Shown: positions 12,285-20,400 of the stretch, piece by piece
Layout of the letters: each line of letters starts with the position of its first letter
How positions within the stretch are numbered: the first letter of the stretch is position 1
NCBI GenBank assembly: GCA_004335835.1
Contig: RWJK01000575.1
Span: forward strand, 1,704 to 24,821
DNA from: Scenedesmus sp. ARA3
Lineage: Eukaryota; Chlorophyta; Chlorophyceae; Sphaeropleales; Scenedesmaceae
Direction of reading: 5' to 3'
DNA length: 23,118 bases
Notes under the pieces: generated by a model
Told to the model about the DNA's origin: nothing
Seen by the model: only the letters and a program-made list of their open reading frames with translations
Databases searched by the model: none
Program-made: the position numbers and the translations under genes

Positions 12285-13010
12285 CACAGCATGCAATGCC
12301 AGCTGCCTCAAAGCTCAACATATCAACACATGCCGCTCAAGATAGACACCAAGATCATTGCAGACGTAGCAATAGCATCTCTTCCTGGCAGAGTTATGCA
12401 ACATGCAATGCCAGCTGTCTCAGCGCTCAAGGAACTCAACACATAGCGCAGCATACATATCAGACAAATTGCATCAGTGGCAGTAGTATCTTTGCCTGGC
12501 AAAGCCATGCAACATGCAACACCAGCTGTCTCAGCGCTCAAAGTACTCAACGCATGTCGCGCAAGATAGGAACCAAACAAAGTGTATCAGTAGCATCTCT
12601 TCCTGGCAGAGTTATGCAACATGCAATGCCAGCTGTCTCAGCGCTCAAGGAACTCAACACATGTAGCGCAAGATACATATCAGACAAACTGCATCAGTGG
12701 CAGTAGCATCTTTGCCTGGCAAAGCCATGCAACATGCAGCACCAGCTGTCTCAGCGCTCAAAGTACTCAACGTCGCGCAAGATAGGAACCAAACAAAGTG
12801 TATCAGTAGCAGTAGTATCTCTTCCTGACAGAGTCATGCAACGTGCATTGCCAGCTTTTTCAGCGCTCAAAGTACTCAACACATGTCGTGCAAGATAAGC
12901 ACCGAGGATAGTGCATATGTGGCAGTAGTAACTCTGCCTGGCAAACTCATGCAACGTGCACGTGCCAGCTGTCTCAAAGCTCAATATACTCATCACACGG
13001 CACGCAAGAT
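12285..13010. repeat. ~110-bp minisatellite, about seven units, with two-unit higher-order repeats
   Basis: The core CATGCAATGCCAGCTGTCTC followed by AGCGCTCAA recurs at about 12290, 12398, 12508, 12614, 12728, 12836 and 12949. Units starting at 12398 and 12614 are nearly identical, as are those at 12508 and 12728, giving a 216-220 bp higher-order period. The edge units are more diverged, as expected from unequal exchange. It lies in the spacer between the two stop codons, closer to gene B. Confidence 0.85.
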
Positions 13011-13432
13011 ATTGATATGTACCAAGCAAGCGCAGCAGTAGCTGTAGCATCGCTCTGTACAGCAGCCTGTAGGCAGCCGGCAGCTGCACAGGAATCCGCC
13101 GCGGCTGCACAACCCTCATTTTCACCACCACCATGTATCAGTCACAGCCATGCCGTCCTTCATGCTTGCCTTACTTTGCCTCCGTGCCGCTTTCAAGCAA
13201 GCAGTGTGAGGAATCCACCCTTGCTTGCACGCGCAAGCTTTGAGCGCATCAGCGCACAGTGCCAGCCAACACAGCTGCGCTCGCTTCAGCCAAACCGCCC
13301 CCATGCAATGCACGAGCTGCGTGCAGTGCGGCACCGCTGCGCCCGTGCTACAGCTGTCAAACCAACACAGCCGCATCTCGCTGCAGCACTGAGCAAGCAG
13401 TGCTGTTTGGCATGCCAGAGAGTGCAGGCTTC
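13011..13432. other. 3' flank of gene B, no gene seen
   Basis: Presumed 3' UTR and flank of gene B. No minus-strand TGTAA is found near the stop. The nearest I find is beyond the minisatellite, at about 11140. The plus-strand open frame across 13017-13436 is Ala/Gln/Cys-rich and runs antisense into the gene B tail, and it has no recognised domain. Confidence 0.35.
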
Positions 13433-14469
13433 TTAGAAAGCTGGCTTGACTGCGGTAGTGAATGTCGTCCTGTACTTGACCATGCTGCGCTTGTTTGTCG
13501 TGTCAGAGGCTCCTGGGGATGTGGAAGGCATGCTTAACACCCCGCGCTTCAAAGCACAAGATGAGAAAGTGGTGGCTGCATTACTTGTAAAGGTAAGCAC
13601 AACTGCGGCGCATGTCGGCTCGTCATTGCACGCGGTAAGGCAGTTGACGATTGTGCTGGGGGCGGGGCTGACGGTGAAGGTTTCTCCGATCGCGGCTGCA
13701 CTGTTGTCATTGAACCAGGAAAACACACCCGAGCCGGCTTCCTTGGGTTTGCCTGCTGCCAGCCGGTTCTCCAAGCCCAGGCCGTTGCCAGCAAGCACTT
13801 TGTAAGCAATCTTGACCCTGTAGCAGGCAGCAGTGGCACGGACGTGTCGGTCAGACTCTTGCTGCGCAAAGTGTCTCACCGGATTATCCAGATTCTTGCT
13901 GCACATGTCAAAGCGTCAAAGCAGATGGTCACCAACAGTGTCCAAGTTGTGAGCATGCCTGCACTGAAGCACAGGAGAAACCCGTAGACAAGGCCCTGAT
14001 GAAGGCCTCAAGTACAGAAATGATACCCTTCCTTCCACCATCACTCTGAAGTTGGTTCTGCCATTGGGATGATTGCAGCAAGTACTGCTGTATGAAGCAG
14101 CCTCCTCTCCCGTGGCCCCTGCCCCCAAGTATGCATGGACAACAGGCAGCGCATCAAAGCCTCGGTATCTGCACGGTTGAGCCTGCTGCAGGGTGCTCTG
14201 CATGTCAGCAATGCAACAACTTCCAGACAGTAGGCATGACTCCAAGTCACGCACAGGAAAAAGGACAAAAACAGGACTGATGGAGCACTCACGAGCCAGT
14301 TGCGTCCGCCCCAGAGGCCTTCCTGTGCTGGCAAACATTGGTGCTGTAGTCGTATGTGAAGAACTGGCACAGCTCGTCTGTCTGGCATGCGTCCATGCAC
14401 TTCTGATCAGTTGGCGGGGCCGCCAGGGCGACTGTTGTCAGCGTCAGGGCGCTCACATTTGGCAAGAAC
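13433..14469 (-). other. Gene B exons 14-15: paired PAN/Apple-like C-terminal units
   Basis: Exon 14 (14469-14293) carries C-MDA-C-QTDEL-C, then QFFTYDY and a late Cys. Exon 15 (13817-13433) carries C-LTA-C-NDEPT-C at residues 855/859/865, then AAVVLTF and C883-A-L-K. Spacing and flanking hydrophobic residues match gene A exactly and also match between the two units, suggesting an internal duplication. The tail ends MVKY followed by about 13 residues, without a membrane anchor or GPI-like hydrophobic end. Confidence 0.6.
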
Positions 14470-17400
14470 CTGGTCGACACAGCAGCAGCCCACAGGCACG
14501 AGAACTTATGAGAGAGGGAAGCCACGTGAGCGTCCTGGCACCATCTTCGATGACGACGTGGAGCTGACTGCATATGCACCATGCATGGCTGAGATTTAGT
14601 GCTGCAGGGTCAACATGGTACTTCCGTCAGCGCAGCAGTGGCCTCACTCGCCAGTTGCCAGTCTCAATGGCAGCAAGCTACAACAGGCTGTGCTCAGGCA
14701 TGATGCTTTGTCTTGCATTCGCCAGCAACAACAGCCCCCGACGCCAGTCGCCAGTCTTGGTTGCAGCAAACAGCGCGGTGCGTGATGCTGTGTCTATTCA
14801 CCTCCAGCAGCACCGGCCCCCGCTCACCAGTTGCCAGTTTCGATGGCAGCAAACTGCAGCAGGCACTGCTGCGACGAGACAGCCCCAGCCTCGCTCACAA
14901 CGCCAACATCAAGTGTGTTTGCGCTGCCATTGATGTAGAAGTTGAAGGAGCTAACGAGGTTGCCAGGGCAAGGCTTGCACTCGGTGTCACCACCTTCGCG
15001 GCCGATGTCACCGAAGAAACCGGGGTTGCAGTTGTTGCAGTCGCCTACGGTGCCTGCGGCATTGGTGGTTCCCATCCCAGCAGGGCACACTGCACACAAC
15101 GACAGCGGCAGAGCACACATAATGTATTGAAGCAACAGAGCAAGTGGCATCAGGTGCGCATACACGTACACGCACACATACAGCAGCAGATCTGTGTCTA
15201 GACACATGCACGGCTTGGATGTGGCTTGTAAGATGGGAGAGGGCGAGGATCATGGATGGTCATGGAAAAGAATTAGGTGAGGAGGAGACTAGTGCGTCCG
15301 GCATGGGAGAAGATAAAAAGCTGAGCCAAGGGACGATGCATACACCGGTACTCCACACAGCTGCGCCCGGAACAAGTCATGAGATACGCAAGCTCTCCCT
15401 TCAAACATGGCGGGTTGCAGGTGACGCAGGAGATGTGATATGCACCAGCAAGCATCAGCCATGCATCTGGCCTCACCGTCGCACTCGGTGGTTCCATTTG
15501 TTGCTCCTGAGAACCGTGTCGTCCTCTTCTTTGGGCACGGCTGGCAGTTGGCAGTGGTTAACGCCTCACCGCCAATGCTGAACTTGCCTGCAAGGGGAGG
15601 AGGGAGGGGGCAGTACACATGTGTAGTGGGGAGGGAGCAGTGGGCATGTGCTGACTGACTGGGCATGTGCGCAGCAGCATCAAATTCCTTTTCAAATATC
15701 TTAAATGATGTTGCTGCTGCAGTGGCCTATACTCAGCTCACACACTAGGACAATCTTGCATGCCCAGGCAGGTGCATGATGCTGCTGCACGCACAACACC
15801 CTCTGCATCTTGCAAGGGGTTGCATGTGACAGCACCAACAAAATTTGCCGTTTGCACGGTAACTCTGCACCCAAAAAGACGACACAGCCTGCGTTGCAGC
15901 TTGCACATGGCGCCTGCACTTGCATGCTGTACGTGCAGCACTGGCATACAACTTTCAACTTTCAACTTTCGCGGGCAGCTGCTGCTCACCAACGTCGCAC
16001 TCCCTGAGGCCAGCTTGCTTGATGACGCCAGCATTCAGCTCGTTGGCGGCATCCTGCACTCCAAAGCCAGGCAGCGTGAAGCTGCAGTCGTTGATGTTGT
16101 CAACGGCGGCCGCAGTCACGTTGCCAGGGGCCGTGGTGGTACCAGGTGGGCACTCCCTGCACTTGTCTGCAGGCTCGGAGTCGGCCGGGTTGTAGGTGCC
16201 TGCAGACATCGTCATGGCGTTGGTTAACAATCACGTGTTAGCTTTGCAAGGAGCACAATCATGCTGTGCAACGCGTGTAGCAGTCACTGCGGAGTCGGCC
16301 GAGTTGTAGGTGCCTGCACACATCATCAAGACGTTGGACAACAACTGCATGTCAAATTTTGCAGGGAACATCACCATGCAGTGCAAGGCGTGTAACAGTT
16401 ACTGCAGAGTCGGCCGGGTTGTAGGTGACGCACGCATCAGGTTGGCCAGACACTGCGTGTCAGCCTGCCAAAGTGCACAATCATGTGCCAGTACCAAGGC
16501 ATGCAGCAGCGCCGGCTTGGATTCGGCCAGGCTGTAGGTGCCTGCACACATCAGCATCTGCACAGAGGCAGGTGCATGCACAGGTGGCATGGCCTCACCT
16601 GCAGCGCACATGGTAGCCCTGGTGCCATCATTTCCCCAGCAACATGGCCGCCGTCATCTGGCCCGTGAAACCAGAAGCCTTGAATCTAAGCGGGCCTGAG
16701 GCAGCTCAAGCTTCGCTCCCTCTCATAGAAAAGCAACACAAGTAGCCCACCTTGAGCGCACACGGCAGACCTGACGCCGTCATAGCCCCAGCAACACGGC
16801 CGCCGTCATCAGGCCCATGAAACCAGGGACGTGTAAAAACAGTGGGTTCAAGGCCCCTCACCTTGAGCGCACACAGCAGCCCTGACGCCGTCAAGCCCCA
16901 GCCAGGCCCGGGTGCAGCAGGCCCGGGGGTCAAAGAAGCCGCCACCGCCAGGAGCCCTGTAGGAGTCGCTGTTTCCACACACGCCTAAAACCTAAACCCT
17001 AAACCCTAGACCTCTCTCTGTCAAAGTAGCCGCATTTGCCACCTGTAAATGATTGCGGGACTGACTCCACACAGGTCAGTTGCAGCAAGGCCCCTCACCT
17101 TGAGCGCACACAGCAGCCCTGACGCCGTCATATCCCCAGCCTGGCCTGGTGCAGCAGGCCCGGGGGTCAAAGAAGCCGCCACCACCAGCAGCCCTGTAAG
17201 GGACGCTGTCTCCACACACGCCGCTGCCGGTTGTGAAGGTGTTGGCGGGGCAGTCCTTGCAGGGGTTCAGCCGCAGCTCGTATGTCTTCTCAGCCACGCC
17301 GTAGGTGTTGCCGGTGCAGGTCGTTGCCCTGAACTGGGTTGGGTCGGACATGTTTGCGGACATGCCCTGCCCTTGGCTGATATCTGCAAGCGCATGCAAG

Positions 17401-20400
17401 TACATTTGATGTGGTCAGTGTTGTGCACTGTCACAGCAACAGATGCAGCAAGGGCAGAGTATGCAGGCACCAGCGGATGACCACCAACGGCTGTTTGCAG
17501 GGCGCACGGCATGCATGTACTTTGTATGTTGCCCTTGATGGGGCTGGCACACAGCGAGCTGCTGCATATCGTGTTCGCAGGGCCGCAGGTGCGTTGCTGG
17601 CGGCTGTTGCGCAGGCGCAGCCACTGGCTTGCTGTGCACCTGGACAAGTGCATGCTGTTGTCAGAGACTGCACTCGTCTGTCGTGCAAGTTGTGGGGCTC
17701 TGCATGACCGCATACATTTATGCGCTGGCGGTGCGTGCTGAACTGGCAGCTGCTGCTGCAGCTGTTGCTGCGGTTGCTGCGTGTGCAGGCTGGCTACCAC
17801 CTAGCGTCAGCACCCGCCAACTCACAGCAGGAGGCAGACGTCTGCGGCGCGTACACAAAGGTAGGTGCGGCCGCGGCAAAGCCAGTGGAGTCCAGTGCAA
17901 ACTGGTTGATTGGCTCGTTGTCGTCGGACATGATGCCTGAGCCGCATGTCTTACACGTGCCCACATCTGCTTCTGTGGTGCGCCTCCACTCGGGAAAGTA
18001 CTCCCCTGGGTTGTTCTGACACTTGGTGATGTTTAACCCTGCTGTGGCTGGAAGCATGTACCCTGGCGGCACCACTGTAGGCAGAGGCAAGCAGAAGCAG
18101 TGGGCAACAAACGAGTTGGTTGCCAGAACTTCAGCCCGTGGCCAGGTGCAGACGCAGGGCTCGAGGTATTGAGTAACGGGCACAGCTTAGCTTGCATCAG
18201 CACCCGTGAGCACCGAAACATACATGTGAGGAGCTGCAACGGATGGGCTGTTGGGTGCATCTGGGAGGAATGCTGCGCTCAGAAGTAGTTGGATAACGCT
18301 GGAGTAGCTGTGCACTTACAGCAGTCTGCAGAAGAGGTCGACCTGACGTTCTTGGTCCACAGGCCTCTGGGGCAATCGGTTCTCCCGTCTGGGTCGGAAG
18401 GATAGTTTCCTGGGCTGTTTGCAGCAAGCAGCGGCAGCAAGCGGCAGCACTGCTCGTCAGTAAATGGACGACTATGATAACTGCAGTCAGAGCTTCATAT
18501 GATGCCCACCGTGAATGGTTACCGCTGACAGCTGACTGACAGTTGAGGTGTGTACGAAGCATGGTTGTAGCCGCGGCGCAGATACCTCCTGCCACACTGA
18601 CTAACGTCTACAGAGCACCTCTGGAAAAAACGCCTGCAGGCCTGCACAGATTACGTCTCGTCATGCATAGCACATCCTGTGTAGATATGGCCATGTACAG
18701 TCAACAGCTCCTGCCTGTGCAGTGCTAGGCTGGTCCACCGAGTGCAGCTTTGGGTGTCAGACCCACGCACATTAAGAGCAACTTGCAAACCCTGCAACAA
18801 GTGGGTTTGGTGCAAATGGCTGCATATGGTTTTCGTCCGTGGAGGCAGTGACACACAGCAGAAGGAGCTTAGTTCAGCAATAAAATATGCACAAACACCA
18901 GCAAAATGTTTCAGCACATAACTTGAATAGAACCTTTCGCATTCCTCAATGACACTCACCAGTAAAAGTTCTGCTCGCATATCTTGGTGTACTGGGGAGG
19001 ATTTCCATTGGGTGTGGTTCCAAAGCCTGGCCTCTTGGTGTTGTCAATCCAGTAGAAACCAGGCACCAGGACTGCACAATGCACGCAAAGCGCATAATCA
19101 ATCGGACCCTACTCTGCATGGCCAGCAAGAGAGGTGCTCGAGCGCACCGCAACTGCCAGATGCACATGCAAGAGCATGCACTTCACCTCGAGCAGTGTGA
19201 AGGGCACTATCCGCACCGCTGCAAGGCCTGCACTGCTGGCAGTACAGTCCTGGTGCTTGAGGCTGCAGCTGGTTTGAATGTATCATATTGTTGTAACACA
19301 GTAGCTGGCTCCACATATGACAGGTTGTGAAGAGCAGCCATGTTGCACTCACCATCACAGTACTTGAAATCTGGGCTCGCAGAAGCAAAGGTGGTGGTGC
19401 CCCTGGGGCAGCGCACACACTGGTTGGCCCCTGTGGCGTTTGCAGCAACATAGCCTGCCCTGTACTCTCCTTCGGGGCAGCGCACCACCTTGTTGCTGCT
19501 GGTGTAGTACCAGCCAGGCGGCACCACTGCAGGGACAGCGGTGTGGCACACGCCAGGCATGTGAGCGTCATGTGTGCAGTGTTCTACAGACACTGAGCAT
19601 CTCTGCGACATGCTGGGCATGCTTTGTGGCATTGCCATGCCCTGGCGGATTTGACTGGGCAAATGCACTCAAAAGCAGCGCTATTTATATCGATCTACCT
19701 CAAGTTTGCTGCTGTGCCCTATCTCACCACAACACACTGTGCATGGCACGAGACTTCTTGCCTGACCTGCTGGTGCATGCTGCTCCAGCATATACAAGGC
19801 GGTAGGTGCTGCCACAGATGTTGTAGGGGCTGCTACAGACGTGGCATGCAGACTGACATGCTGATCTACTGTGACGTGTCATAGTTCCGCCTATTCATGA
19901 GTTGATGTAGTCCTTAGCAACCGTGCTTACTTCTTCTGGGCAGGGACATCGAAAGTGACATGATGTTCAAGCAATCATCTGGTGAGCAGTGCACTCACGG
20001 CAAGCATTTGCAGATACACGCGTAGTAGTGCCTGCGCTGTCGTTGTAAGTATTGGCATAGCCATTAGGAGCATTGGGGCTGAAGTTGATGACTGGCAAGC
20101 CATTGTTGGTCTTCATACCGCCTGCACAGTGCAGCAGCAACGAATGGCGGTGTTCAGCACAGCTTGGTCAATAAAGGACTCTGGTGCCAGCAGCTCACCA
20201 GCAACAAACAGAGAGATCAGCAAAAGTATATACAGAACTTCACGAGTCGCCCAAGATGACAGTTGCCAAAGGCAGCGGTGTAAATGATGCAGCATAGCGT
20301 CAATCAGCGCTGAGGGTTGCACAGCCGTGTGCCAAAACAATACTTGCCAACATGCCAGGGAAGTGCTTTGCTGATGTCAACCTGGTTGCATGGTTTGCAG

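Noticed and set aside
12285..13010. CRISPR-like array
   Set aside because: The units are contiguous ~110-bp repeats with no unique spacers, and the genome is eukaryotic.
13446..13805. 119-codon plus-strand open frame
   Set aside because: Antisense shadow of gene B exon 15, whose frame carries the conserved Cys pattern.
14512..14600. Separate small gene in gene B intron 13
   Set aside because: Open frames there come from the duplicated exon-13 end and its flanks; there is no independent start or domain.
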